From: Methanobacterium sp.
GTDB taxonomy: Archaea > Methanobacteriota > Methanobacteria > Methanobacteriales > Methanobacteriaceae
NCBI GenBank assembly: GCA_028700095.1
Contig: JAQVTJ010000053.1
Span: 1-11,023, forward strand
Direction of reading: 5' to 3'
Length of the DNA: 11,023 bases
Position numbers and translations under genes: made by a program. The notes below the pieces were generated by a model. That model was not told the DNA's origin and ran no database searches. It was given only the letters and a program-made list of their open reading frames with translations. Below, one piece after another: positions 1 through 7,312 of the stretch; within the stretch, counting starts at the first letter, position 1, and each line of letters opens with the position of its first letter.

Positions 1-10
1 AATTAGGTCA

Positions 11-82
11 TGCCCTGACCGGGACTCGAACCCGGGTAATAGGATCCGCAATCCTACGTGATATCCGCTACACTACCAGGGC
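11..82 (-). tRNA. tRNA-Arg, anticodon GCG
   Basis: Read on the minus strand, the segment folds as a full cloverleaf. The 7-bp acceptor stem is GCCCTGG with TCAGGGC (one G-U pair). The anticodon stem is TAGGA/TCCTA with loop TTGCGGA. The T stem is CCGGG/CCCGG with loop TTCGAGT. The loop places U33 before GCG at positions 34-36, so it reads the arginine codons CGC and CGU. The discriminator base is A and the next bases are TGA, so the CCA end is not encoded and must be added after transcription. At about 55% GC it stands out sharply from its surroundings. Confidence 0.96.
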
Positions 83-103
83 TTTATATACTTGATTTTT
101 TTC

Positions 104-115
104 ATATATATATAT
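104..115 (-). promoter_or_regulatory. TATA-box-like element of the tRNA gene
   Basis: An alternating AT stretch is centred about 27 bases upstream of the mature tRNA 5' end. This is the distance expected for an archaeal TATA box feeding a start at or just before the tRNA. The surroundings are AT-rich, so the assignment rests on spacing. Confidence 0.5.
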
Positions 116-248
116 TTTAGATATAAAAGAATGTAAAAAAGATTAAAACATTTTTACATATAAATATCAATTAACTCTTTTTCTATTTAAATTTTAACAT
201 TGAAATAAATTTTTTTTCCTAAAAATTATAATACTAAAATCATAATAT

Positions 249-257
249 AAAAAAAAA
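249..257 (-). terminator. oligo-U terminator after the PAP2-like gene
   Basis: A run of nine A on the plus strand gives U9 in the minus-strand transcript, 12 bases after the stop codon at 270. Archaeal RNA polymerase terminates at such U tracts without needing a hairpin. Homopolymers are common in this DNA, so confidence is moderate. Confidence 0.45.
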
Positions 258-269
258 TGCATATATTTT

Positions 270-875
270 CTAAAACAATGGAACAATATAATATAATTGG
301 ATCCATGTTAATATCAAACCAAGAATAGCACCTGCCAAAACTTGGTAAGGTGTATGTTTATTAAGTTTTATCCTACTCCACATAACAAATGGAATAATAA
401 TACAAAAAATAATTTCAGGACTACCAAATAAATAAATTAAAGCTGCTATAGGGCCAGCTACACCCATAACATGTATGCTAATTTTCCATGAAAAATTAAT
501 AAAAAGAATTAACACTGTATTTGAGAAATAAACAAACATAAGAGCTATTGTTAATACAGGAGCATTAAATATATAAAGTACTAAAAATCCTATTATATAT
601 GAAAAAACCGCTAAAATAAGTGGTGATGTTCTTTTATTTCTGTCTGTTATATCTAGATCTGTATTCATTTTTTTTATTAGAATTAAAGAAGTTAGAATTG
701 GGAAAAAAACTGCGAATAATAAACATATTAAAGTAATAAATATTGAATTTTTAAAACCTAAAAGAACATAATTTATAATAATAAAAACAGGTATGGATAC
801 AATTGGAGGTGGAGTTATAGTTGAAATAAACTTTGCAAATAGTTCTTCAAATTTTTGATCTCCTAATTTTTCCAT
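270..875 (-). CDS. variant PAP2-superfamily membrane protein (phosphatase-like)
   Basis: This encodes an integral membrane protein of 201 residues with five or six hydrophobic helices. The pattern fits the PAP2 (type 2 phosphatidic acid phosphatase) superfamily, which removes phosphate from lipid or isoprenoid phosphates. Seen: a basic motif DRNKRTSP (78-85) where motif 1 is expected, SIHVMGVAG (133-141) in place of the PSGH motif, and SR-x5-H-x3-Q (167-178) in place of SR-x5-H-x3-D. The last Asp, which normally orients the catalytic His, is Gln here, so activity is uncertain. The ATG at 873-875 is chosen because GAAGGTG lies 9 bases upstream. The frame stays open 15 codons further but has no such site. 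The gene probably has its own promoter (929-940). A role in polyprenyl-phosphate recycling for cell-wall assembly is inference only. Confidence 0.7.
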   Translation of the reverse strand: MEKLGDQKFEELFAKFISTITPPPIVSIPVFIIINYVLLGFKNSIFITLICLLFAVFFPILTSLILIKKMNTDLDITDRNKRTSPLILAVFSYIIGFLVLYIFNAPVLTIALMFVYFSNTVLILFINFSWKISIHVMGVAGPIAALIYLFGSPEIIFCIIIPFVMWSRIKLNKHTPYQVLAGAILGLILTWIQLYYIVPLF

Positions 876-928
876 TATTCCAAACACCTTCTTTTTTTTT
901 ATTAAATAATATAAATACACAACAAAAA

Positions 929-940
929 TTTATATATAAA
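929..940 (-). promoter_or_regulatory. TATA box of the PAP2-like gene
   Basis: TTTATATATAAA matches the archaeal TATA consensus. A start about 25 bases downstream (near 908) would leave a leader of about 30 bases containing the GAAGGTG ribosome binding site. Confidence 0.5.
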
Positions 941-942
941 TA

Positions 943-960
943 ATATTTTTTAAAAAATAT
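943..960 (-). terminator. perfect AT palindrome with oligo-T, possible terminator
   Basis: ATATTTTTTAAAAAATAT is an 18-base perfect palindrome, 41 bases past the stop of the pilin-like gene. On the minus strand it gives six T, so it could end that transcript. It also sits directly upstream of the PAP2-like TATA box and could equally be promoter context. Confidence 0.3.
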
Positions 961-1000
961 CATATACAATATAAGCTGTTAAAGTTTTTTTTTATATTAT

Positions 1001-1444
1001 TTATTCCCAAACATATAACTTATAAATATAATTTCCATTAGTTTTTACAGCTACACCAACATTTTTAGCATCTTTAAAGTTTCCTTTAGATGTAATTTCC
1101 ATACCTTTAAGATAATTCATCTCAACTAAAAGATAATTTCGATTACCTAAATTTTTTTTAAGAAAAGGTTCAGCAATATTCCGAGCAGATACTATGGCTT
1201 GTATTGGATCTTTACCTTCTGAAAGTGCTTGAGATATTTCTTCTAAAATTGTGTAATCATCAAAACCTATGCACTGAGCCATTAATTCAGATGTATCTTG
1301 TGCTTCTATAAAATAGTTTTTTGTTATATAAGGATGAGTAGGGAAGATATTAGTATTTGTAATAGTTAAAATAAGTATAAAAATAGGTATTAATGCCAAT
1401 ACCATATCTATACTGAAAAATAATCCTTTATTATTATTCAACAT
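1001..1444 (-). CDS. pilin-like protein with an N-terminal class III-type signal
   Basis: The product is 147 residues, with a short polar start and KG at 6-7, followed by LFFSIDMVLALIPIFILILT (8-27). This resembles archaeal type IV prepilins, where a peptidase (EppA/PibD type) cuts after a charged or Gly residue and a conserved acidic residue follows in the mature protein. The usual Q-x-S-x-E is here F-x-S-x-D, so the match is imperfect and a plain signal anchor is possible. The rest is a soluble, mixed-charge domain of about 115 residues that I do not recognise; it has one Cys (in AQCIGFDD). The ATG is set by AGGTG 10 bases upstream. The gene lies 82 bases after the PurM-like gene on the same strand and may have its own promoter there. 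Confidence 0.6.
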   Translation of the reverse strand: MLNNNKGLFFSIDMVLALIPIFILILTITNTNIFPTHPYITKNYFIEAQDTSELMAQCIGFDDYTILEEISQALSEGKDPIQAIVSARNIAEPFLKKNLGNRNYLLVEMNYLKGMEITSKGNFKDAKNVGVAVKTNGNYIYKLYVWE

Positions 1445-1526
1445 TTTTTTTTTACACCTAAAAAAAAAAAATATTTTTTAAATATATATTTTTTTTTATT
1501 GAATATTATAAGGAGGATTTAAGGGT

Positions 1527-2888
1527 TTATTTTTCACTTATTAATTTTACAATTTTATCCTTCTTTTTTATGGCATCTAAAGCTGCAATTTCCACTTTAT
1601 CCTTCATAATATCAAAATCTTCTGGTTCTATGTCTCCGACAATTTTTTTAATTTTAGTATATGCTGCTTCACGAAATAAAGGTTTTAATTCTTCTTCTTT
1701 CCCATTTTTCACAAGTTTTGAAACACCTGTATTATCAACAAATCCAATTTCATCAATTTTAACCCCTACATCTGATATTACCTTTTTAATATTAGATGCA
1801 ATATTTTCAGGAGCTATAATCATTAAAGAATCAACAGAAACACCAAGAGGATCTATATCAAGCTTTTCAAGCATATCCAATACCTTTGGATTTACCATTC
1901 CTCTGATTTTATCTTCATAGAAAGTTAATCCTAAACCTGTTGTTTTGGTTATTTCATGAGCATCTCCTCTTAAACCACCATTTGTAACATCTGTCATTGC
2001 ATGGATTTCTGGTAAGAGTCCTGATTGGAATATAGCTTCAGATGATTTAATAAAATTAATATCCATTGTTTCCCATACAACATCAAACAACCCATGATAA
2101 ATTGCTGTTGTTGTAATAGTACCTCCACCTGAACCTTCTGTAAGAAGTATAACATCACCTGATTCTGCATTTTTCCTGGCAGTTGGAGGATATTGGGATA
2201 TTCCAACAGCACCAACAGCACTGACCAGTCTATCACCTAATACCATATCTCCACCCACTCTAAGAGTGCTGCCTGCTACTAAAGGCACATCTACAAGTTC
2301 AGAAACTGCACATACTCCTGCGGTAAAATCAAAAAGTTTTCCAACATCACCATCATCTGCAAGATGAAGATCACTTAACATAGCAATTGGATCTGCACCC
2401 ATAACACAAACATCTCTTAATGTAGCCCTGGCAACATGGAATCCTCCTAAAAATGGATATTCACTAAGTCTTGAATGAATACCATCCACTGCAGTAGTAA
2501 TATACACATCATTTGAATTAACTTCTGATTTAACAACCCCACCATCATCCTGTGCTGATGGAGAAATATATGCACTGCTTTTAGTCCTTGAAACAATTTC
2601 TGCAATCTTTCTATGTACAAAAAAGTCTCCTGCACCACGAGATCCTACACCTATTTCACCCATTGCAATATGCGACTTGGGATATTTAATTAATTCCTTC
2701 ATAGATTCATCAGGATAGGAATCAATTTTAAATGTATATTTAACTTCCTCAATAACTGCAGCTGCCATTTCTTGAGCTTTTTCATTATCAATATCTTTAT
2801 ATTCTAATATTTTTTTTGTCAGATTTTTTTGGACGGTTTTTTCGTCTTCATACCTTAGTGTGCGTCTTACAAATCCTTCTATATCCAC
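1527..2888 (-). CDS. AIR synthase (PurM)/HypE/SelD-like ATP-binding protein
   Basis: The product is a 453-residue soluble protein of the PurM-like fold, shared by AIR synthase, HypE, ThiL and selenophosphate synthetase. It is closest to the archaeal 'AIR synthase-related' group (COG2144), whose reaction is not established. Visible landmarks are a Gly-rich motif GSRGAGDFFVHRKI (82-95), the nucleotide and metal-binding DDGGVV (114-119) and TAVDGIHSR (132-140), RDVCVMGADPIAMLSDL (158-174), and in the C-terminal half TDVTNGGLRGDAHEI (299-313) and GVSVDSLMI (349-357). The N-terminal 80 residues and the charged C-terminal tail of about 50 residues extend beyond the core. Translation starts at GTG, with GGGTG 8 bases upstream. 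It is not purM of purine synthesis: the AIR synthase signature is altered and no pur genes are nearby. It probably activates a substrate by phosphorylation. Confidence 0.8.
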   Translation of the reverse strand: MDIEGFVRRTLRYEDEKTVQKNLTKKILEYKDIDNEKAQEMAAAVIEEVKYTFKIDSYPDESMKELIKYPKSHIAMGEIGVGSRGAGDFFVHRKIAEIVSRTKSSAYISPSAQDDGGVVKSEVNSNDVYITTAVDGIHSRLSEYPFLGGFHVARATLRDVCVMGADPIAMLSDLHLADDGDVGKLFDFTAGVCAVSELVDVPLVAGSTLRVGGDMVLGDRLVSAVGAVGISQYPPTARKNAESGDVILLTEGSGGGTITTTAIYHGLFDVVWETMDINFIKSSEAIFQSGLLPEIHAMTDVTNGGLRGDAHEITKTTGLGLTFYEDKIRGMVNPKVLDMLEKLDIDPLGVSVDSLMIIAPENIASNIKKVISDVGVKIDEIGFVDNTGVSKLVKNGKEEELKPLFREAAYTKIKKIVGDIEPEDFDIMKDKVEIAALDAIKKKDKIVKLISEK

Positions 2889-2925
2889 TTTTACAACACC
2901 CTTTTATATGTGTTTATTTATGATC

Positions 2926-2937
2926 TAATATATATTA
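2926..2937 (-). promoter_or_regulatory. TATA-like element of the PurM-like gene
   Basis: TAATATATATTA is centred about 43 bases upstream of the GTG start. A transcript starting near 2906 would just include the GGGTG ribosome binding site at 2897-2901. Confidence 0.35.
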
Positions 2938-3006
2938 ATAATTATTTACTAAAAAGTAATATTAAATTTTTTACAATATTTTTTTTTTTTTTTTTTAGAT
3001 ATATAT

Positions 3007-3618
3007 TTATTGTATAAGTTCAACAAAATTTTTAAGAATTCTTAGTCCATTATTACCACTTTTTTCTGGATGAAACTGTGTTGCAAAAATATTTTCCAAA
3101 CATACAACAGCAGGAACATCAATACCATAATCAACTGTTGCAGTTATTATTTTTTTATCATCAGGATCAACATAATAAGAATGAACAAAGTACATGAAAT
3201 CATTGCCAACACCATTTAATATTGGACAGTTATCACTAATATTTAGTTGATTCCATCCCATATGCGGAATTTTAAAACCATGGGTCTTTATAGAATTAGG
3301 GAATTTTAAAACTTTTCCTTTAAAAATATCAAGTCCAGAAATACCTGGACTTTCCTCACTACTAGTAAAAAGAATTTGAAGACCTAGACAAATACCTAAA
3401 AATGGTTTGCCATCATCAATATGATTATAAATAGAATTTTCATAACCCTTTAAATTTTCTATAGCATTTCCAAATGCACCAACACCAGGTAATACAAGTG
3501 CATCTGCATCATTCAACTCTTTAATTGAAGAAGAAATAACAGCTTCTGTACAAATCTTTGAAAATCCATTTTTAATACTTTTAAGATTTCCTGATCCATA
3601 ATCAATAATTGCTATCAT
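3007..3618 (-). CDS. hisH: imidazole glycerol phosphate synthase, glutaminase subunit HisH
   Basis: HisH releases ammonia from glutamine and passes it to HisF, which makes imidazole-glycerol phosphate and AICAR in histidine synthesis. The product is 203 residues, the normal length for this class I glutamine amidotransferase. The triad is present: nucleophile Cys77 in GICLGLQ, with His183 and Glu185 in QFHPEKSG. Family blocks DYGSGNLKSI (6-15), LPGVGAFG (43-50), PHMGWN (118-123) and YFVHSYY (143-149) are intact. hisF and other his genes are absent, consistent with scattered his genes in methanogens. Start: a GAGGA lies 12 bases upstream, rather far, and the TATA box at 3646-3653 would place the mRNA start near 3623. 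The message may therefore be almost leaderless. Confidence 0.97.
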   Translation of the reverse strand: MIAIIDYGSGNLKSIKNGFSKICTEAVISSSIKELNDADALVLPGVGAFGNAIENLKGYENSIYNHIDDGKPFLGICLGLQILFTSSEESPGISGLDIFKGKVLKFPNSIKTHGFKIPHMGWNQLNISDNCPILNGVGNDFMYFVHSYYVDPDDKKIITATVDYGIDVPAVVCLENIFATQFHPEKSGNNGLRILKNFVELIQ

Positions 3619-3645
3619 TTTTTTTGGGGGTCCTCAAATATTTAT

Positions 3646-3653
3646 TATATAAA
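3646..3653 (-). promoter_or_regulatory. TATA box of hisH
   Basis: TTTATATA is a canonical archaeal box A. Its spacing predicts a start near 3623, only about five bases before the hisH ATG and downstream of the GAGGA motif at 3631-3635. Confidence 0.5.
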
Positions 3654-3681
3654 TAGATCTTTAAAAATTTTTCATTTTTTT

Positions 3682-4689
3682 TTATCTAACTTTATAATAA
3701 TCTTTAACTCTTATTGTATCATTTAGATGTGGTGTTGAAATTTCATGCAATACTGTGTTTTCTGTGGAAACTATAGAATGCACTTCTTCAGGTTCAATTC
3801 TTATGGTATCATTTTTTCCAAAGTATTCTTTACGTTCTTCGAATTCTATGTAACCTGCACCATTTACAATATACATTGTTTCATCTTTTTGTGAATGATA
3901 ATGGAAAGAAGTTTGATATCCTTCTCTTATGAATAGTTCTTTGGTTAGATATTTTGCAGTGTTAATAAGAATTTTTTCATATCCCCATGGTTTATCTTCT
4001 CTATTTTCATATTCTTTTTTAATAGATTCAAGTTCTTTTGATGTGTCAATAGCCATCCAAAACAGTCCATTTTCTTTATAATAGCCAAGTTGGTTGTTTT
4101 TAGCTAACATTGGAAATACTGTTTTTTCAATATCTCCTCTATCAAAGTTTCCAAAGTCAATTTCTCCCTTTGAAAAATATACTCCTCCATTAATATAATA
4201 GTCAAGTACTGGTTTTTCTTTAAATGAAACAAGTCTATCTCCACTTATTTCAACAATTCCATATGGTGAAACCATTTTGGTTATAAATATTGAAAGTGGA
4301 TAATCAGATTTTTCACCTTGTTCAATCATTTTTTTTATATTTAAATCTGCAACAACATCACCATTTCTTATTACACATTGTTCACCCTCTTCAAGACTTT
4401 CCATACCTAATTTAATTGCATTTAAAGTCCCTAGAGGTTCATCTTCAACAATATATTTAATTTCAACCCCTTTATATTCTTCCCCATATCTTTCACGGAT
4501 TTTTTCACTTAAAAAACCTGTTAAAAGCAATACTTTATCTACGCCTGCATTTTTAAAGTCAAAAAGTTGTTTATCTAATATAGTGTAGTTATCTTTAATT
4601 TCAATAAGTGGTTTTGGAATTGTTTCAGTTAAAGGTCTTAATCTTTTCCCAAAACCTCCGCAGAGTATCATTCCAATGGTTTTTGTCAT
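3682..4689 (-). CDS. sugar-phosphate nucleotidyltransferase fused to a cupin
   Basis: The product is 335 residues in two domains. The N-terminal part (1-225) is a nucleotidyltransferase of the GDP-mannose/glucose-1-phosphate pyrophosphorylase type: GGFGKRLRPLT (11-21) and KP (26-27) bind the nucleotide triphosphate, NGDVV (109-113) carries the metal-binding Asp, and NGGVYF (167-172) and W211..D215 complete the sugar site. The C-terminal part (233-325) is a cupin like that of type II phosphomannose isomerases: KPWGYE (233-238), metal ligands H263, H265, E270 and H304, then STPHLNDTIRVKDYY. It likely makes an NDP-sugar, perhaps GDP-mannose type, for glycan or glycolipid synthesis; the exact sugar cannot be read from sequence. 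ATG 4687-4689 is chosen because AGGTG lies six bases before it. The in-frame GTG at 4696-4698 is part of that ribosome binding site. It probably has its own promoter. Confidence 0.88.
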   Translation of the reverse strand: MTKTIGMILCGGFGKRLRPLTETIPKPLIEIKDNYTILDKQLFDFKNAGVDKVLLLTGFLSEKIRERYGEEYKGVEIKYIVEDEPLGTLNAIKLGMESLEEGEQCVIRNGDVVADLNIKKMIEQGEKSDYPLSIFITKMVSPYGIVEISGDRLVSFKEKPVLDYYINGGVYFSKGEIDFGNFDRGDIEKTVFPMLAKNNQLGYYKENGLFWMAIDTSKELESIKKEYENREDKPWGYEKILINTAKYLTKELFIREGYQTSFHYHSQKDETMYIVNGAGYIEFEERKEYFGKNDTIRIEPEEVHSIVSTENTVLHEISTPHLNDTIRVKDYYKVR

Positions 4690-4754
4690 AATAATCACCT
4701 TTATAATTTAATGATTTATTCAATAGTTATGGCTATTAATATTAAATACTATTA

Positions 4755-4762
4755 TATATAAA
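4755..4762 (-). promoter_or_regulatory. TATA box of the nucleotidyltransferase-cupin gene
   Basis: TTTATATA is read on the minus strand just after the cfbD stop codon. A start about 26 bases downstream, near 4732, gives a leader of about 40 bases containing AGGTGATT. This argues against simple co-transcription with cfbD. Confidence 0.5.
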
Positions 4763-4769
4763 AATTCAT

Positions 4770-5843
4770 TTAAATATCCATCAAACCTCTAATAAAATCT
4801 CCGAAATCTGATGGTACAATATTTTCTGTTCCAAGTGTTTTAGCATGAGCATCTAATTCTGTTACAACATAATTATATCCTAATTTTTTAAGTGGCTCAA
4901 CAAGTCTAGGACCATCAGTAACAGCAATTGATATGGTTTCAATTTCTTCTATAGGTAATGCATGTGGAACCCCTGCAACAACAATAATATCAAATTTTTC
5001 TTTCTTTAATATTTCAATTGCTTTTTTACCAGTTATAGGATATTCATCTAATCCACCTGTAATATATTTTATTATAATTCCATTATTTAAAAGCTCATTT
5101 TTAATATTTAATGCATGTTTCCTTATTCTTGGAAGGCCAATTTCTTCATTAAGATTTGCAATGAGAGTTATATTATTATTTGGATTAATTTTATTAAATT
5201 GGATTTTTAATATATCACTGAAAAGATAGGATGTTTCTTTTTTAGCATTAAGAATTATTGCTATTTTACTATTATTTTCAATTGCATTAATTAAAAACTT
5301 TCCAACTTTAACTTTATTATCGCCATAAGATGGTTTTATATATTGTCCCTGAGCCATACCACGTGTTTTTTCAATTTCTGTGGCTAATTGGAGCATTTTA
5401 TTTTGACGTTCCATTTCATTTGATGGTATTATTCCTTTCTTTGCTGCTGCATTTAATACTGCAATAGCACCTTCTGTATTATCTCCTTCCCCTAATCCTC
5501 CATGAGATTCTACAATAATTACCTTTGCATTTATATTAGCATTTTTCACAGCTTCTTTCATATCCTCGCCAATAATCATACTAACACATGTTCCAACAAC
5601 ACCAACAAGTTTTGGTGAGAACATTTCATCCACTTTAACTAATGTTTCTTCAAGTTTTTCTGAAGCCCCAAATATAAAATCATTTTCAGACATGGCAGTA
5701 GTTACAACTCTTACACCATCATTTTCAAGAAGACGACCTGTTCTAAAACAACAACCATGGGGACCATGTAATATAATCACATCAGCATTCATATCTCTTA
5801 ATGTATATAAAGACGCAGCTATTGGGCTTGGTCTTGGATGCAA
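4770..5843 (-). CDS. cfbD: Ni-sirohydrochlorin a,c-diamide reductive cyclase, catalytic subunit CfbD
   Basis: CfbD is the NifD-like catalytic subunit of the nitrogenase-type complex CfbCD. With the NifH-like ATPase CfbC it reduces and cyclises Ni-sirohydrochlorin a,c-diamide, the key step in making coenzyme F430, the cofactor of methyl-coenzyme M reductase. The 357 residues match the family's length. Recognisable blocks are MHPRPSPIAASLYTLRD (1-17), GPHGCCFRTGR (27-37, C31 and C32), SENDFIFGA (52-60) and VGTCVS (83-88, C86), whose cysteines are candidate ligands of the subunit-bridging [4Fe-4S] cluster. The C-terminal half has the Rossmann-like repeat expected of NifD relatives. Translation starts at TTG (5841-5843): the conserved N-terminus begins exactly there and a strong GAGGTG lies seven bases upstream. 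cfbC is not in the window. Confidence 0.95.
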   Translation of the reverse strand: MHPRPSPIAASLYTLRDMNADVIILHGPHGCCFRTGRLLENDGVRVVTTAMSENDFIFGASEKLEETLVKVDEMFSPKLVGVVGTCVSMIIGEDMKEAVKNANINAKVIIVESHGGLGEGDNTEGAIAVLNAAAKKGIIPSNEMERQNKMLQLATEIEKTRGMAQGQYIKPSYGDNKVKVGKFLINAIENNSKIAIILNAKKETSYLFSDILKIQFNKINPNNNITLIANLNEEIGLPRIRKHALNIKNELLNNGIIIKYITGGLDEYPITGKKAIEILKKEKFDIIVVAGVPHALPIEEIETISIAVTDGPRLVEPLKKLGYNYVVTELDAHAKTLGTENIVPSDFGDFIRGLMDI

Positions 5844-6191
5844 AATTTATCACCTCAAATATAAATTCTCAATCTATATAAAAAATTTCTTCTATTCCTA
5901 TAAAATTTTGGATATAAACAAATATAATTCTAATTATCTAATACAATACATATATTATAGGTTTATTTAATTTTTATAAACCAAATAAAAATAGAGAATA
6001 AAAAAAATAAAATATTTTCATATAATATTATTATATATAAAAATTTTATAATTAAAAGAATTAAAATTTTAAATAATATAAATCCTATTATTTATATCCC
6101 TAATTTTTTTTTATATATTCATAATATTAAAATTAATCTTTTATTTTTTTTGAGTTAATTATTTTAATTAAAAAGTTAATTAAATGATTTA
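5844..6191. promoter_or_regulatory. divergent AT-rich promoter region between cfbD and sfsA
   Basis: This 348-base gap is almost entirely A and T. Toward cfbD it contains the GAGGTG site (5851-5856) and two TATA-like stretches, TTTATATA near 5874-5881 and GTTTATATCC near 5910-5919; the second gives the better spacing for a normal leader. Toward sfsA there are TATATA at about 6111-6116 and TTTTAATTAAAA near 6163-6174. I see no gene, RNA or clear repeat. Confidence 0.4.
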
Positions 6192-6905
6192 ATGAAAATA
6201 GAGAATCTAATTTGTGGAAGATTTATTGAAAGACCCAATAGATTTCTAGTTAAATTTGAAGATGGATCAGGTAAAACAGACTTAGCACATTTAAAAGATC
6301 CAGGCAGACTTAAAGAACTTTTAATTCCAAATGTTAAAATTCTTCTTAGAAAAGCAATTTCAAAAAATAAAAGAAAAACAAATTATGATGTTATAGCAGT
6401 TTTTAATTGTGGTATTTGGGTTTTATTAAATTCAGGATTTCATAGTGACATAGCAGCTGAACTTATAGAAACAGATAAAATAAAAGAATTAACAAATTAT
6501 ACTATAGAAAGACGAGAATACTCCTATGGTAACAGTAGAATAGATTTTTTATTAACAAACAATGAAAATAAGAAAATGTTACTTGAAGTTAAAGGATGTA
6601 CATTAGTAGATGGAAAACTTGCCAAATTTCCTGACGCACCTACAATTCGAGGTAAAAAACATCTTGATGAACTAATCTTTTCAATAAATGGAGGATATAA
6701 ATCAGCAGTACTTTTCCTGATACTAAGAGATGATGCAATTGATTTCACACCTAATATGGAAATGGATCCAGATTTTTCCCATACATTAAAAAAAGCAAAA
6801 ATTAAAGGTGTTAATATAGTAGCCTACTCATTTGAAAACATCTATAAAAAAGAGATTATGGAAATAATTCCATTTAAAAGATTAAACCTAAAAATAGATT
6901 TCTAA
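6192..6905 (+). CDS. sfsA: SfsA family protein (sugar fermentation stimulation protein homolog)
   Basis: SfsA proteins are widespread small proteins with an N-terminal OB-like part and a PD-(D/E)XK nuclease-like core. They bind nucleic acids; the name comes from an E. coli overexpression effect on maltose use, and their role in archaea is unknown. The 237 residues match the family. Family marks are HLKDPGRLKELL (33-44), SRIDFLL (115-121) with acidic D118, LLEVKGCTLV (130-139) giving the E-x-K of the nuclease site, and FPDAPTIRGKKHLDEL (146-161). No convincing ribosome binding site precedes the ATG. A weak box at 6163-6174 would fit a leaderless transcript. It is monocistronic: the next plus-strand gene lies 478 bases away. 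Confidence 0.93.
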   Translation: MKIENLICGRFIERPNRFLVKFEDGSGKTDLAHLKDPGRLKELLIPNVKILLRKAISKNKRKTNYDVIAVFNCGIWVLLNSGFHSDIAAELIETDKIKELTNYTIERREYSYGNSRIDFLLTNNENKKMLLEVKGCTLVDGKLAKFPDAPTIRGKKHLDELIFSINGGYKSAVLFLILRDDAIDFTPNMEMDPDFSHTLKKAKIKGVNIVAYSFENIYKKEIMEIIPFKRLNLKIDF

Positions 6906-7219
6906 AAAAAAAGAATATCCATACATATTTAATATAACATATAAGATTTAGAAAATCCTCCATATTTTTAAAATCCTCCCAAAAGATCCTAAAAATAGAA
7001 GTTTTTACAATATAATTCACCAAATATTAACCTCCATTAAAACTAATATTAAAATCTAAAATAAGAATTTTATTATCTAATTTCTAAATTTACAACTAAT
7101 CTAACCTAATATAAACTCCCATATATTTCCTTGCCTTATATTTTATTATACACCCATTTTTAATTATTAAAACCATATTTTAAACCCTAATTAGATAGAA
7201 GTTTTAATATATTTTTTTT

Positions 7220-7237
7220 TACACTGGATACACTGGA
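7220..7237 (+). repeat. two tandem copies of TACACTGGA
   Basis: There are two perfect, directly adjacent 9-base copies (7220-7228 and 7229-7237). With nearly even base composition they are conspicuous in this AT-rich gap. Their function is unknown; they could be a regulatory half-site pair, part of a small RNA or the relic of a coding segment. Confidence 0.8.
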
Positions 7238-7312
7238 AATGCATGTCTCTCTCTGAGGTATTATGAAAAAAATATTTAATAATAATATCAGAAATTTGCT
7301 AAAAATTGATTA

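Noticed and set aside
83..92. TATAAAG directly against the tRNA 5' end as its promoter
   Set aside because: It is too close to the mature tRNA; the box at 104-115 has the right distance.
876..920. Fifteen-codon N-terminal extension of the PAP2-like protein
   Set aside because: It has no ribosome binding site, runs through the A-rich leader and contains the GAAGGTG of the downstream ATG.
1507..1522. Strong Shine-Dalgarno-like AAGGAGGATT on the plus strand
   Set aside because: No start codon at a suitable distance and no plus-strand frame follows; it lies just past the end of the PurM-like gene on the other strand.
1570..1920. Plus-strand open frame inside the PurM-like gene, and similar antisense frames within cfbD, sfsA and the FAD gene
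   Set aside because: They lie opposite strongly conserved genes, have no ribosome binding site and show no family features.
2979..2996. Run of 18 T as a terminator
   Set aside because: The flanking genes are on the minus strand, where this is an A run, so it cannot be a U-tract terminator for them; it is treated as AT-rich spacer.
4690..4698. In-frame GTG as an earlier start for the nucleotidyltransferase-cupin gene
   Set aside because: That GTG is part of the AGGTG ribosome binding site that serves the ATG at 4687-4689.
5844..6191. Replication origin in the very AT-rich divergent gap
   Set aside because: No origin recognition box repeats with G-rich elements are visible and no orc1/cdc6 gene is adjacent.
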